In this document: piece after piece, positions 28,901-43,900 of the stretch
Position numbering within the stretch: position 1 is the stretch's first letter
Layout: each line of letters begins with the position of its first letter
Assembly: GCF_000003815.2 (NCBI RefSeq)
Contig: NC_049980.1
Location: forward strand, 30,455,609-30,519,608
Direction of reading: 5' to 3'
DNA length: 64,000 nt
Source of the DNA: Branchiostoma floridae
Lineage: Eukaryota > Chordata > Leptocardii > Amphioxiformes > Branchiostomatidae
Position numbers and translations under genes: made by a program
Notes under the pieces: generated by a model
What the model was told of the DNA's origin: nothing
What the model saw: only the letters and a program-made list of their open reading frames with translations
Databases searched by the model: none

Positions 28901-31900
28901 AGTTTTATACAATCGGATTAAACTCAAACTTGCGACCGCGACCACACAATCGGATTAAACTCTTTACCGCAGCACGCGTCGTGTTTACGACCACCGCGGG
29001 CACGCGTAGTTTTTCCAAAATGTTGCCAGACTACCTCATAATTTTGAAGGATGTAGCGACATCGATATTGATTATAACTGTTGAGAAATCGGCCGGCTTT
29101 GGTCAGATTTTGAGCATCGATGGTCCGCAACACACATTGACGAAAGTGGCGGCTTCTAGGTCATACGGGGTCATTGGGATAGTCTATTAGACTGGGGGTG
29201 GAAATGTTACGCGCGGTGTGATTATACTCTACATTTAACTATATAAAATGTATATGTTGCAGAAGTTGCATAAATAAGGCAAACTGCTACCAAAAAATTT
29301 GATTTCATCACGTATTTATCTGAAATAAAAGTCTGTGTTTCGTTTAAAAAAACTGCTCGCCCATGCTTGCATGCAGTGAAGTGACCCAAGCTCGAAATTT
29401 CTGTTTAGACACGCTTCCGACTGTTTTTCTCGTAGAATATTTGCTTTTTTAGTGGTGTTGGGACATTGACTCCAACAACAGGAGAGAAACAAAACCATAC
29501 ATGTTATTTTCGTGGGCAATATTGCCAAAATTAACCCGTTGGTCTTCTGCCACACTGCCGATTTTTGGAAAGAACCGGTGCACATGTTCCGGCGAACCTT
29601 GCGGCGTCCGGTTGTTAACCATAGCGGTAAGATGATTTTGGAAGCAAACTTTCCCATGAACTTCTTTACTAATCCGTGTATCATCCTTTTTTTGCCATGT
29701 TGTAGGTATGGTTGTATGTCTTATGTCCACTGTACCCGTATGTATGACGTCAAAACCATGAAACAAGCCCGAATCCAATCCAATTGTGTTCACATGGCTG
29801 ATTGTGGTCAATCGGATTGCGCGGCAATCGGATTGCGCGCGCTGAATCCACCTCGCGAGGTGGATTGCAATCCAAGTCAATCCAATCCAAAATGGGCAAT
29901 CCAATCGGATTAGTTCTGTTCACATGGCTTTGGATTGGTCATTTTAATCGGATTCCTCGTTTAACTCACTTGTTTTTTTCCCATGTGAACGGGGTCTAAG
30001 AGCTGACCCCTGCCGACCAAATGCGCCTGATTTTCCGCAAATGACAAATTGGCCAGCCCAGTAGACGGGACAGGTAGCACAGAGCGGTCCTGTTCCGCCG
30101 TCTCAGGTCGAGAGAATGTCCAGTACCGTGACTGGGCATTCGTTTTCCCTCGTTAGAGCACACTTCGTCCTGCTATTTTGTCACAGGATCTATCCACCAC
30201 ATTTGAATACATTCCTCGGCGACAACTGTGGCCAGGGACGCCCGTAACGTTGTTGGAATTCCTTCATTGCTGTGCATCGATGTAGGCTCAGAAATGGGGT
30301 CGACTAAACTGCCCTCTTCATTTGGCACGCTGAATTAATCCATTATCTTCACTTAAATTGTTTTCCTTCCAGTCTGTCCCGCTGAACAGAGGGTCAACTG
30401 CCTATAGCGCTGACCCTGACCTCACATACCGCAGCGTGAGAAGTGGTACACTACTTGATCAGCGCTACCGGATTTACATACAGCGGGAAGAAGTAGTAGT
30501 AATCATTCAACAATATGTATCTTTCATTTGCCTCCTTCTATGTAAACGAAAGAAATGGCCGTCAATAGTTAGTCTAGCTATAGCCCCCTACCGAAACCTG
30601 TGCTAAGAGAATAGGATTGTGTATCAACGAAATATTTCTGTGGAAGGCTGGAGCTCCACAGCTACAGAAACATTTGTTTGTGTGTTTGTCTTCCGCCCTT
30701 CGCCTATCCACCTCTCTATTAGACTCTCTCTCTCTCTCTCTTTCCCTCTCTCCCTCCCTTTCTCCTTCTCTCTCTCCCTCTCCCTCTCTCTCTCCCTTTC
30801 TCTCTCTCTCTCTCTCCCTTTCTCTCTCTCTCTCTCTTCCTTTCTCTCTCTCCTTGTCTCTCCCTGTCTTTCTCTTAGACTCTCTCTCCTTCACCGCAGC
30901 GGGCAATGACACTGTCCACAGTCTACTCTCACCTGTCCAGTGCTTACCGTAGTGGCAGTCCTAGTGGGTGGGGGTTTGCTTTAATTGCCCCCCTACTGAC
31001 AGAAACATTTACAGTGCCAATGATTAGAACTTCTTACACTACATGTTGGCTTACAATTTATTCCACGTCCATCTAGGTTTATCTAGCTTTAATGTCAACA
31101 TCTTCAAACGAGCGCGTATTTTCCTCCAGTCTTCTACACACACCAGACACAGACGCGATTGTTTCAGTACGACCCTCGGTCCCGTATACTAGACTCTGAC
31201 TAAAGAGGTGTCGACAGACGATATGCATGAAATGTCGTGCCAAGTTCAGTGTCGACGTCACGGTGACAGCGTTAATGGCGTGAGGAATAACAACTGGGAA
31301 TAAACCGTGCCAGTTATAGACTGTTATTTATGTGTTTTGGTACAGACTTAGTTAGACTTCACTATTACTGTTAATGCTGATAATTATAGGCTACGATTAA
31401 GGAAAAGCAACTGGGGATGAACCGTGCCAGTTATAGACTGTTATTTATGTGGTTTTGGTACAGACTTAGTCAGACTTCACTATTACTGTTAATGCTTATA
31501 ATTATAGGCTACGATTAAGGAAAAGCAACTGGGAATGAACCGTGCCAGTTATAGACTGTTATTTATGTGGTTTTGGTACAGACTTAGTTAGACTTCACTA
31601 TTACTGTTAATGCTGATAATTATAGACTACGGTTAAGGGAAAGCAACTGGGGATGAACCGTGCCAGTTATAGACTGTTATTTATGTGGTCTTGGTACAGA
31701 CTTAGCTAGACTTCACTATCGGTGTCGATTCTAATGATTATAAACTACGATTGATGAACACCAACTGGGATTGGGAATGGGCCGAGTCATACATGTTATG
31801 CATGTAAACTGTTATTGTTGTGGTTTTGGTACAGACTTAGTTAGACTTCACTATCACTGTTAATGCTAATGATTATAGGCTACGATTAAGGAAAAGCAAC

Positions 31901-34900
31901 TGGGAATGAACCGTGCCAGTTATAGACTGTTATTCATGTGGGATTGGTACAGACTTAGTTAGACTTCACTATTACTGCCAATGCAAATTACGATTAAAGA
32001 ACACCAACTGGGATTGGGGATGGGACGAGTCATATATCGTCATGTAGACTGTTATTGTTGTGGTTTGGGTACAGATTTGGTTAGACTTCACTATTACTGT
32101 CAGTGCTGATGATTATAAGCTACGATTGAGCAACAACAACTGGGAATGGGCCCCGTCAGTTATTGACTGATATTGATGTGTTTTTATTATTACATACATA
32201 GTTAGACTTCACTATTACTGTCAATGCTGATGACTACGATTGGGGAACAGCAACTGGGAATAGACCTGGTTAGTTATATTTATAGACTGGTATTGCTGTG
32301 GTTTTGGCACAGACCTAGATAGACTTCACTGTTATTCTTAATGCTGATGGTTATAAGATTGAGGAACCACAGCTGGGTAGTGGGTCTGGACTACGCCGAT
32401 GTCACACGGTCGACGACCTAGTCCGAATTTGTCGCTAGAGGGCGAACATTGGACGACCCCATATTAAAGATCGCGCAGTGATTGAGAGAACGCATTGCTC
32501 CCGATAGTGCCCTTTAGAGCTCACACATTCGTCGAAAGTGCTACGGTGACTGTTGCTGATGTGGTACTGTTACGAACCGGGATGGACTCATCTATCCAAC
32601 GTCTCTGTGTGTGTGTGTCTGTATGCGTGTCTGTTCGTGTAGTCAGCATAACTCCGGTACCTCTGGATGACTTGTAATGATATTTGGTATATAGGTAGGA
32701 AAGACGAAGGTCAGGGTCGATTTTGGGCCCCCTGGTGTGTGACCTTGGTACTGCAACAGGAGTTCATTCATTTTTATCTTTTGACCTGGAAATGCTATGG
32801 TCAAGATTGTTGTAAAGTGTACTCACACACGCACACACACTCAGACTGACTTCCTGCCGTAGGCATTCTGCATCTGTTATGGTTAGAAGTTTGACTCTCA
32901 TCTATTATTGGAGCCACTGTCAAGCTGCGGTTACACAGAGCATGCTTTCCCTGCTCCCTGGCGACTACTCTATCCCAAAAATATCGTTTGTACCGGGTAT
33001 GAAATCCGCCGCTACTTTCTTGGAATGGACGCGGAAACGACTTTGCATGAGTCATCTGAAATTTACGGTGTGCAGAGAAAAGGTAGCATCTCAGTTTGAG
33101 AACATCTACACTTAAAGCACGTGATTCAAATCCCACCATAGTTGTCTGAAAGTAGCCTGATTAAATCTCGCTTATAGCAGCCCGTCCAACATCCGCCGGC
33201 CTCCTAGATATCGATAATAATACGCCCACCTTTGGTGAATCAATAAACCAATCATGACCTCAGACAGAAAATGGTAAAATAACAACGGAGCCTAGTTTCG
33301 CCTGCTTGCAACGGGTCAATTTTGAAGTGTTTATCAATTTTCCCTTGTGATATACCCTCGGTATGTCCCAATATATAACATTTCACACGGCGTACCCTGT
33401 TGGCAAATAGGATCCGTGGTTTCTCACGTCTGTTGGAATTACTAGTAAGGAACAGGCACTCCAGTCTGCCCTAAAGACCTCCCCTCTCTTTCGGCGGGGT
33501 TACGTAAGGTCAAGTTCAAGCCTGCCGGGTACCGCTGGCGTGTTTTGTTTCCTCTGTGTAACACCCGCCGTAGTTTCCTGGGACTGAGAGGTGAGCAGAG
33601 GTTCTGACTGATGTTGTTCCCTGACCCGGGTCCCCCGGCTGTGGGGACTAATTATGCCGTACCACGCGCCTTTGATGCCGTGTTCAAAGGGACTGTAATT
33701 AATTCCCCAACATGACCTCATTGGCACGCCTGGAGGCGACACTTAAAGGTGCCCTCTGAGGAGCGCCTTCGCTTGACCTGGACTTAAACTTGAGGAAACT
33801 AGATCGGGAGGTACGAATATATCGTGAGCATGGCTGTAGGGACTTTAAACGTACCTGTTTCAGGGGGCTCTGCACAACATCAATCAATCAATCGATCGAT
33901 CGATCAATCGATCAACCAATCAATCAATCAACCAATCAATCAGTTTTGATTATTCAGCTTCGCAGATACAGCACTTGCCTGAGTTTTGTTGACTTGACAT
34001 TTTTGGAATAAAAGACTTGCAATCAATCTCAGTTTCTACCAGTTCTGTGTTCTCAGAAAAACAAAACTGTCTTCTACATGCATTTAGTTATCAACACATA
34101 CATTGATAAATGGGTACTTAAAATAGGTATTTAAGTCCTAATTTTTATGGCTAATTCATTGTATGGGTACAATGGTGAACACGCTAGCAATCTCTGTATG
34201 ACAAATTGTAGACGGAGATGATTTCCCTAACCTTTTCTTTATTCTTACTTCACAATATAAAGAACACGGTGGGGAAATAATCTAACGCATGGATTCTGCA
34301 AAATCTATATCAATATTGTTAAATTAATTGTCATCAGGACGCTTTGTCTGTAGTTTGCAGAGAAGGATGGGATGCATGACAAATCTGTGTCCACGAAACA
34401 TTTCAGACAAGGGGATCACTCAAAAAGGTCAAAACCTCTGATTAGTCGTTTTCTCACCCGTGTATCATGCCTGCCCAAATTGTTTGTTTTTTGTATTTCA
34501 TCACCCACCCTTGCCAAGTGGAATTTGCTTTGAAACGCCCCCTTGTCTACATACTTCATACTTTTTTTGGTTCAGTGATTTGTATGTTTGTCTGACATAA
34601 ACGTGTATGCTTGGATATAAATCGTGCATATAGTTCGTAGTAGCATATCACTGAATGCCAAAGCTCTAAACAAAGTACAACTTTTGGTCGTTAACGTTCC
34701 AAAACTGACAGTGATTCTTTCTTGTCATGAGAACCACCTCTTCCCTTCCGCCACTGTAGGCTACATTTGCTTGTTACGTCCAACTGATAAGGACCCAGCC
34801 GAGTTCCGAGCAATTACTCAGAATTTACTTTGAGACGAGAGCGCGAAGTTCTGTCAGGACAAGTTCGGTCAAACGAGAGGACGTTTCACACCTGTCTGCA

Positions 34901-37900
34901 ACGTTTACATGTGTGCGAAGTGTGACAGAGCCAGTGTCAACAGCACCCAGGTCTGTACAGTACCACAAGGTCGCCTCTCTTTGCTCCACCAACCGTGTTG
35001 TCACGGAGTACGCCAGTCTTCAGGATGTCAGCGAGGATAGCACTTCTATCTGTGGGCATGAAAACGTGCATGCCGACAACCATGCCTGGCGCAGCCAACA
35101 GTGTAGTTAGTCAAATGGTTTCAAGTACAAAGAGATGGCGACCTGAACAGGGATATCATACGACACAAGTGTTTCCTTTGACTTTAGCGTTTGAGATGTA
35201 TCATACATGGGTAGGGCTGCTAGGGCATCATAAATGGGTAGGGCATCTGGGTTGGGGTTGCAGCCATCTTTCGGAAGGGACGTAAAATGGTGATCCGGCG
35301 TTCGAGAAGGTGCCTTGAGCACTATAAGGGGCGGGGGGGGGGGGGGGGGGGGGGCAACGTAAAGATGGCGTACTAACCAGGGATATCATAATATCGTACG
35401 GCACAGGGGCTTTTTGCTCGCCATTTTGCCTTGTTTTAGATAAATCATACAACCAATACGCGGTACAAAATCGCTGTAGGGACGCCCCTGTAGCTTAACC
35501 GGTAGCAGCCTCACAGTTGAGCCCCTGGTCCCAATATTGCTTGATAATATTTTATCTGACCTTGACCTCCCTCATGACCTCCATGAGAAGCGGCCTGCTG
35601 GCCGATTTAAGCTTCTCATGAATAAATAAAGTTTCAAACAAACAAACAAACAAACAAACAAACCATGGATAATCCAGGTTCAATCTTGGGTAGGGCATCT
35701 CGGTTTGGGCTGCACCAGGCTTTAAGAAGGGGACGTAAGATGGTATCCCGTGCTCGAGGAACTGCCTCGAGCACGTGAAAGAGGGACCCCTCCTTGTGAA
35801 ATGTAACTCTGCTACTGAAACAGCAAGAAAACTTGCGCCAGTCACTAGGCACTGTAGACAAACGTCTTGTTATTGGGTGGGCCGACTACTCACTCTTTGC
35901 AGCCATGGGATGAATTGCGAGGAGCTTACAATAGGCGGGGCTAGATCGCAAGGGTCTGGAGCGAGCTGCCATTCGGCGCCACTCAGGTGACCTCAATACG
36001 ACAGTAATTGCCCCAGGTGCGGCCATGGTACTGTAGGTTTTGAACCGCTCACACCGCACCATCGCACATGTGGCGGGTTCTTTAACGTGCCTAGGGTATG
36101 GCTCTCCCCAGACACGGGACCTCCCAAACGTCTTGAGTCTCTTGACGAACAACAGGACAAACAGAATCATGATCTTAACAGGAAAGGAAAACTGTAAAAT
36201 AAGTGAAACTAAACATCAAAGCGGATTTGATAACCCGAAATATTTTAAAACACAAACCGCACAGCTGGAAATGTTACCCCGTGCCAGCACATTACACGGT
36301 GTTCCCCCCTAACCTTTCCCATGTCGCCTGAGGTCTCGTCGGTATCACGGAATGTGACAGGGGACAGCTCCCCGTGTCAGCTGTCATGGCGCCGCGATCT
36401 TCCACCTGCTGATCACGGGACGTCAACTCAGGTCGTTTGAAGATTTCTACCTTTTGAAGTAACAAGACCTGTCTGGTATCAGAATGTTTTAATGATGAAT
36501 AAAGGGACTCCTATGTCATAACCGCAGCTTTATTTACACCGAAATTTCGGTGATACGTGACCGTCTGTCACCTTCCTCAGGGCAATATGTGTCACGGCTT
36601 AGGCTAGGGTCACAATTGGCCCGGTGCCCGTCAGGGATGTAGCCCCGGCCGGGCTCTGAAGTCGGGCGGACACCGGCTGTTTACCGGCTGTCGTGGTCAC
36701 AATCAAACGTTGCCTTCACGCTCCCCCATGGGGGTCCCGGAGTGTTCCGGCGGGAACCCCGTCATTTTTCTTTAAAAAATTTCCACCTTCCTAGGTTCGT
36801 CTCCGGCAGACACCCGTCAGATGTTCTGACGGTGTCCTGTAGTCACCCCTGCGGGGTCCGACAGGGTAACGTTTGTCTCTCACAGCCCGGTGGGGCAGTT
36901 ATAGGGTCCCTGTCGCATGCCCTGCGAACAACGGCAGGGAACCAGGCAGGCTTCTGGTGAGCACTCGTCATATTTAAGGGGTATAAAAACAATCATTGCC
37001 TGCATTCACTTAAAGGTAGTACATCACTGAACTTGGAGTACTGGTGCGGTACGTCGGGGTCCGTTCACTGCGGCACGGTTGTTTTCGCCAACTTTTCCTC
37101 GCACTCGTACTGACGTGCGGCACTGTTACGTTTCTAAACTAAATGAACATGTTATTGGAATTTTCAATGTCGGCGTATGACTTGCCAAACTGTTGATGCC
37201 TATATTTTTATATTTGTGAAACGAAAAAAAATGGCTATTGGGTCCGAATGACTGCAAGTTTGGCGTTCCGTCGGCCCAATTGCAGAGGAAACGTCCTTCT
37301 TCAGCCAAACATCTTTTTTCAGCTTGTTTCTGTAGTCTGGGGTTGTAATATCGTAAAAAGCAGAGTAGCTTTCTGTGAAGGAGGCTATCTGTTCGTCCTG
37401 CTTCTCAGTTATGCAGCCTATTGTGTGGTCTGTTGTGTGGTGTGTTGTCCTATCCCCCTCTGTTGCCCTTGTCTGCAGAAGTTTCTGTAGCTGAATTCTT
37501 CCGCCTGCCTAGTGGGCTAGGGGCTGTTTCCCCTTATCTTCTCCTTTCCCTTGGTATAGTGCTATGGAAAGTTTATTGCAAGTTCATGCCCGTAGGCTAA
37601 TTGCATGTACATGATAGAAACAAGATAGGGGATATGCATGTAACAATTAACAGTGATAAATATTATCATAAAAAGAGACTACTAGTCGAATACTAGTGTT
37701 GACTATATCTAGATAGGTTAGGGTTGACTTCTTTTTTGGAAGCAGAGGAAGACAAAGAGTCACACTTTTTCTATGATTTGTGGGTTTTGTGATTTTAAGA
37801 GGAAAGTGGCTTTCTGTTCGTCCGTAAATGTGGGAAAGCTGGGGGATATAATTGTGATTTCTTTAAACAATGTGGTTCTTTCGGTGTGGTTAAATGAACA

Positions 37901-40900
37901 CTTGGAAATAAAATGTGTTTCATCTTCCACTGCTTTAGATGCACAGTATTTACAAATGATGCACTTAACTCCACTGTAATACGCGTAGGAACTGCACTGC
38001 GATACGTGTAAGTTCACGGCTTTTGTCCTTTCACGTGATCTGTGACGTCACATATTTGACCCGGTGTTACGAATTACACACTTTTATTCTGTAAACCTGG
38101 TCTTTGACGTAACGAATTTATTACGACAGACTGCCGGCAACCGGAGGGGTCCCTCTCGGTGTTGTCACGATTAGGTCGCGAGGTGGTTGTACGAGCGGGT
38201 CCCTGGTTCATTTTAACTCAGACTTAAATTGAACCAGGGTCCCGGCCGGGCCTCAAAATACCCCGGCAGCCGCGAGGTGTCCCACAGGGCAACGCAGGGG
38301 TCACGCCCGAAAGTGGCAAAAAACAGCCCGTGAACTGCCCGGCAGGGCCCCTTTTTCCAATTGTGACCTAAGCCTTAAAGATGCGGTTTGATGATACCTG
38401 GATAGTTCGGCCTCTGCCCGATCGGAGCAATCAGGGCACAAAGTCCAGGACCACTTGTATTATTGCTATGGTTATTTTAGGGTGAGGGTAGGGTTAGGGT
38501 TAGAGTCAGGTGTCCTCTTGACCGCAAAACGTGTAAAAACAGTCTGGTGTCAAGGCGGAAATGTGCAGGTAGCAAAAAGCCCGAGATCATAGCTTAAGGC
38601 CCCCTCTCACTTGACGTGCGGCACGCTTGCGGCATTGCTGCGTTCGGAAGATGCTCAACGAATTTCAGAGATAAAGAACGAATTTTCTTACTTGTTGTAT
38701 ATTTTGTCGTCTTTTATGTTATACTTTTACGTATTGCGCAATATNNNNNNNNNNNNNNNNNNNNNNNNNNNNNNNNNNNNNNNNNNNNNNNNNNNNNNNN
38801 NNNNNNNNNNNNNNNNNNNNNNNNNNNNNNNNNNNNNNNNNNNNGCAGCACGGCCTCACGCGTTCCGCACGTCAAGTGAGAGGGGGCCTATACACCAAGA
38901 AATCATGACGTCCAGAACATGTGTATGCGATATCAGTTCCAAAAGATTCAGTCCAAAGACAGCTAGAGTCTGCCATAATAAGACTTAAACTGTGTGAAGC
39001 GTTGCTTTTTAATTGACTGAAGACCTTTATTGTACATTTCTGCCCAACCGAGCTAGGGCAAAACAAGTGTAGCAATAAAGTCTTTGTCAAAACACATGAG
39101 GAATATAAATTTGTCAGTGCTACTCATATGTCTAGAGTGAGGGAATGTACTTTATTAGGAGATTGCTGTATCTTGATTAAATCTTCTCTTGTTTGCTGTT
39201 TTTTCCCACAGAGGTTCTACCGACCACGTGCTGAGTACGGCGGAGCGCATGCGCAGTCGTCCCGTACGCAGGGGGAGGGGCGCAGGCGCAGTGTGTGGAC
39301 ACAGTGGACGGGCTGGTCACAATGTTCGCGCACGTGCGGGGGAGGCGCCTCTGTGCGCACGCGCAAATGTGTCAGCAGGTACGTGGCTTGAGATCTGATT
39401 TTGATATATGGTTGTAGACTCCGTTAAAAGTGTTGTTTTTCGTCTGCATGTTTGTTTGCTTGTTTTAGTGTGTGTCCGTAGTTATGTGGATATCATAGAG
39501 TGACGGGATGTCTTGGCCTTGGTCTGAAGTTAGTCTCACAGCAAGACAATGTATAGATAAAAATATGCTTATGAATATTATTGAATAAAAAATCGTAGTA
39601 TTCCAAGTCATTTGCAATTTCGTCTCACCTTTACACTATTCACCTTTCCTGTATCACCAAAACATTTGTTGTCCTCTTTACTGATCCTCATTTCTGCTCC
39701 TTCTTTCCACAAGAAATACATGTGATTGTTAAGGACGGGTCAGCTGAATGGCTCTCTTGGTTGGATATCTCTATATTAGTCAATAAAAAAAGTTACTTAG
39801 GAAGATATAAGCCATTGTCTTTGCTACCTTGTAGGCCTGGATCTGAAGGGTCTTCATGTGAAGGAGAGAGCAGAGAATACCGAGTCTGCAACAGTAGGGT
39901 AAGTTATTTCACATTCACAAATCATTTACAATCGTTCAACATCTCTATACGCGTTTAAGACAACATTCGCAGTTTCCAAATACAGCTAAGTCTAGAGCAC
40001 CACCAACTCATTTATCAAGGTTTCGTGTCAAAGAAAATCAAAGGAACTTCGAGCATATCATAGTCATGGCGTATATCAAGACCAAGTTCTGTCTGCACGG
40101 GGAATATACTAGTAATGCGGCATTTGACCCAAAGTTGCTCGTAAGTTACTGTTGTCTCGAATACTCAAGACGTTAACAAATTCCTGAGCAAAAAGGGGTC
40201 TAAAGTCAAACGCTCTCCAAAAGAACATTGACCATGGGGTTAGTTGACTGCCATTACTTCACAGAAACGGAGAACAGAGAGGATCACGGGTGAATTAAGT
40301 TACTATAGTTACTGCTGCATACTGTATTCGTAGTGATCATACGTATGATCGCAATTTGGGGGAAAGCCAACAAAAAAAAACTAATAATAGGTTTCTCGTC
40401 TCCCATGTGTGATCCGTTTCTTTCTGTTCCTACTTAATGATCTATTTCTTTCAATGTACAAATGAACAATAAAACCTTGTTTGATTACATGGTTCTTTAT
40501 TCACAACCAAGACATAAAATCACGATGTTTCAGCGACCGTCTGTCACCTTTCTCTGGGCAGTTATGACTGGTGCTATTCCACATTCCAGCTACTCCCCAT
40601 GCAAACGATCGGTTCCAGCTGTTTGTTTTTTGCCGTTGTTTTTATCAGGCTTTTTATTTTGTACTGTTTACATAAATTAGACAGGAGAAAATAAAAAAAA
40701 GCCCGATCTTCTTAAAAATTATGCCAAAAACACGTAAAAAAACAGCCGGAGCCAAACCTCTGCTTGGAGGGTATACTGCAGCTAGATGTCGCTGCTAGCA
40801 ATGCTGTCCCATGGTTAGCAGCTATGTCTTGCGAAAAACCACCTTTGTCATTAAGTGATTCTCCAACCTGATGAAACTGTTCATTGGAATTTATATAGCA

Positions 40901-43900
40901 ATAATCTTTATTGCAAATTCATGCCCGAGCATACAAAGTAAAGCAGAAGTGGTATACATACTCATACTTAGCAAAACAAAGAAGGAAAATGATATTCATA
41001 GATAAATCAAAAGGGAAATAACGTCTAATCGTAATCTATTTCTACTTAAGCTATTTAATGGATTTGAATTCTTTTCCGTATGCAGTAGGAGATGAATTTT
41101 CCAACATTTTCACATACCTGTTACAGGAGTGTGGACCTGGTGCCGTTGACTACCGTGCCATGCAGTGTTCCCTCCACAACAACCGGCGCTTCCTGGGGAG
41201 GCTCATCTACAGATGGGAGCCGCATTACGGTAAGTGGCGTCTCCTGTTATTGTATTAGGTTTAGGTATTTGTATATATGGTCGTTCATTGTATGATCCCC
41301 GAAAGATGAGCTCAATCTGGAGCTAAAGAGCAACCCAATAAACTTAAACTCAACTCAAGCAGATGTAGGAATGGGAGATCGTAACCTCTTAGTAGTGAAA
41401 CGCAAGAGGGGCGAGTAGAACAGAAATAAACAATATTTTTGTTTCACAAAAATGAATTTATGCCTACCTTCTCGGCCGTTATAGTTATTCAGAAAGAACC
41501 CATAATCACTCCACACTAAATGTTTCTTGGTGGGAATACCAGCAACTTTTATCGACTGGCATAAAGCATAACAAATACGACAAACTTTACAAACCAAAAT
41601 GGAAATAATTTTGCACAAATTGTCATGCCTGACATATACGATCATTACACTTATTGTGTATCTGAAAATGTTTTACAAACGTTGTAATATTATAACCAAC
41701 AATCAATCACGATTTTTCCACCCGCCTACAACAAATTAGCATTCGTGCAAAGTTGAATATACTTGCAGCAAGAATGGTAAGGTTACTCCGTCAAAAGAAG
41801 AAATAACGATATGGGCTAACGAGTCCAACAGCGAAGCATAGAAATCACAGCTTGGCACATGAATAGCTATGTGCCCAAGTTAAGTCAGATTGCCGCAATG
41901 TTAACAACAACGATAACAAAACAAACACTCTGGCAATATTACAACTAGAAAGGCCGACATTTGCTTGAGAGCAAATACAGCATATTTCAGCCATCTCCCT
42001 CCCCATGCAACAATAGACTATTTCAAAATCACCCATTTGAAAAATCACTTTTACTAATGACGGTTTAACCCAAAAATGAATCTTACAAAATTCCCCCGTT
42101 CAAGAATGGACTCCAGTGCACCCTATGTGAATTTGCACAATAGACCAGTCCAGAAATACTCCCACTGAAACCTTGGCCTTTTGAATAAGAAACCAAATCC
42201 AAAATTGAATTTAGCAAAAAAAGGTCCCAGTGCATGAAAAGGTATAATAGACCAGTCTAAAAACACTTCCACTAAAAATTGAATTTTGAATCATCACCCG
42301 TCCAAACTGAATTTGAAAAAAATCCCCCTTCCATGTGCAAAAAATGGACTCTTCCATGTAAAGTAGAGCAGTCCAAAAATACATCCGCTAAAATAGGACT
42401 TTGACATAATCATTGAAGTCCAAAAAATGGATTTTAAAAAAGCCAATGGATTTTAAAAAAAGCCCCCTCCATGCAACAATGGACTCTTCCAACACACCCA
42501 TTTAAAATTGCAAATTAGACCAGTCCAAAAATAACCCTACTGAAAGACTTTGACAAACGAGAAGTCACCAAAGTCCAAAATATGAATTTAAAAAAATCCC
42601 CCCTCCGTGCGAGAATAGACTCTTCCAGCACACCTTCTGTAAAACTGCAAAATAGACCTGTCCAAAAATACACCCACTGAAAGACTTCACCATTCCTAGG
42701 ATGAATTTTAAAAAAATGAACCCCTCCGTGTAAGAATGGACTCTTCCAGATAACACCGGGCTCGCTGATTGGCTGTCACCCCCCCCCCCCCCTCTTTAGG
42801 ATATAGATTCAGGCTAAGTGATTGGTTACCTATCTAATTAGATTAAATAGACATATATGCCAGTAGGTGCAATCGGCAGCTGGGGTCAACGACCTTAAGG
42901 TCATTGACCCCTCTGGCTATTGGAAAATGACCAAAAAAAATCCCCAAATATATCATTTTGACGTAGTCTATGACAAAAATTATACATGTGTCATTTGAAT
43001 AAATATCTAGTTCACCATTTTACCAAAATTTAGGTCATTTGGTTTTAAAACCAGAGCACAAGAGCCAAAGGTGTACTTTTTGGTCATAAAATGGCCAAAT
43101 AATCGCAAAATTAAGCATTTTGTTGTACTGTATGCCTCAACTGTTAATGAATCCATGTGCTCATATGTCTAGGGCACTCCTATACTAAATTTCAGGTCAT
43201 CCGGTTCTAAAACCAAGGTACAGGAGCCAAAAGTGTCCTTTTTTGGTCAAAAAATGACCAAAAAATCGCAAAAATAAGCATTTCGTTATACTGTACACCA
43301 AAAGTGGTATTGAATTTATATGGGGGAATTATCAAGGCACATCTGTGCCAAATTTCAGCTCATTCGGTTATAATACCAGGGTACAGGGGGCCCAAATATA
43401 CAGTTTTGGTCTTAAGATGACCAAAAAACCTTAATAAAATCATTTTAAAGGCAGATATGAAAAAAATGAAAAAAAACGTCTAAGGGTATTGGCCCACTCT
43501 ACCCTTGTGCCAAATTTCAAGTCAATCGGTTCAGGAACAACGGAGATACCGTGTTCCGAAGATTTGACAGGAGAAAGAAAGAAAGAAGAAACATTACGAA
43601 TACTAGAAAGGCCGACATTTGCTTGGGAGCAAATACAGCATATTGCAATCCATTTTTATCCTGGAAAAAATCCCCAAATTCAACAATTTGCAGTAATGTC
43701 TGCTCAAAGGAAAATGAAGTACTGTGGGCACTTGTCCTACACACCTTCATGCCGAGTTTTAGGTCATTTGGTTTCAATACAAGGGCATATATGCCAAAAA
43801 TATACATTTATAGACAAAAATGGCTAAAAATCCCAAAATAACTCATTTTATAAGTGCTCTATGAAGAAAGTGTTGATGGGGTCCTGTTGTCATATGTCCA

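Noticed and set aside
29449-29913. 133- and 151-residue frames inside the 1.2-kb TIR element
   Set aside because: No DDE transposase, Myb or helicase motif could be seen. They overlap on opposite strands and are probably chance.
30574-30952. Frames of about 100 residues rich in Leu/Ser or Arg/Glu
   Set aside because: They are translations of the CT-rich microsatellite on both strands.
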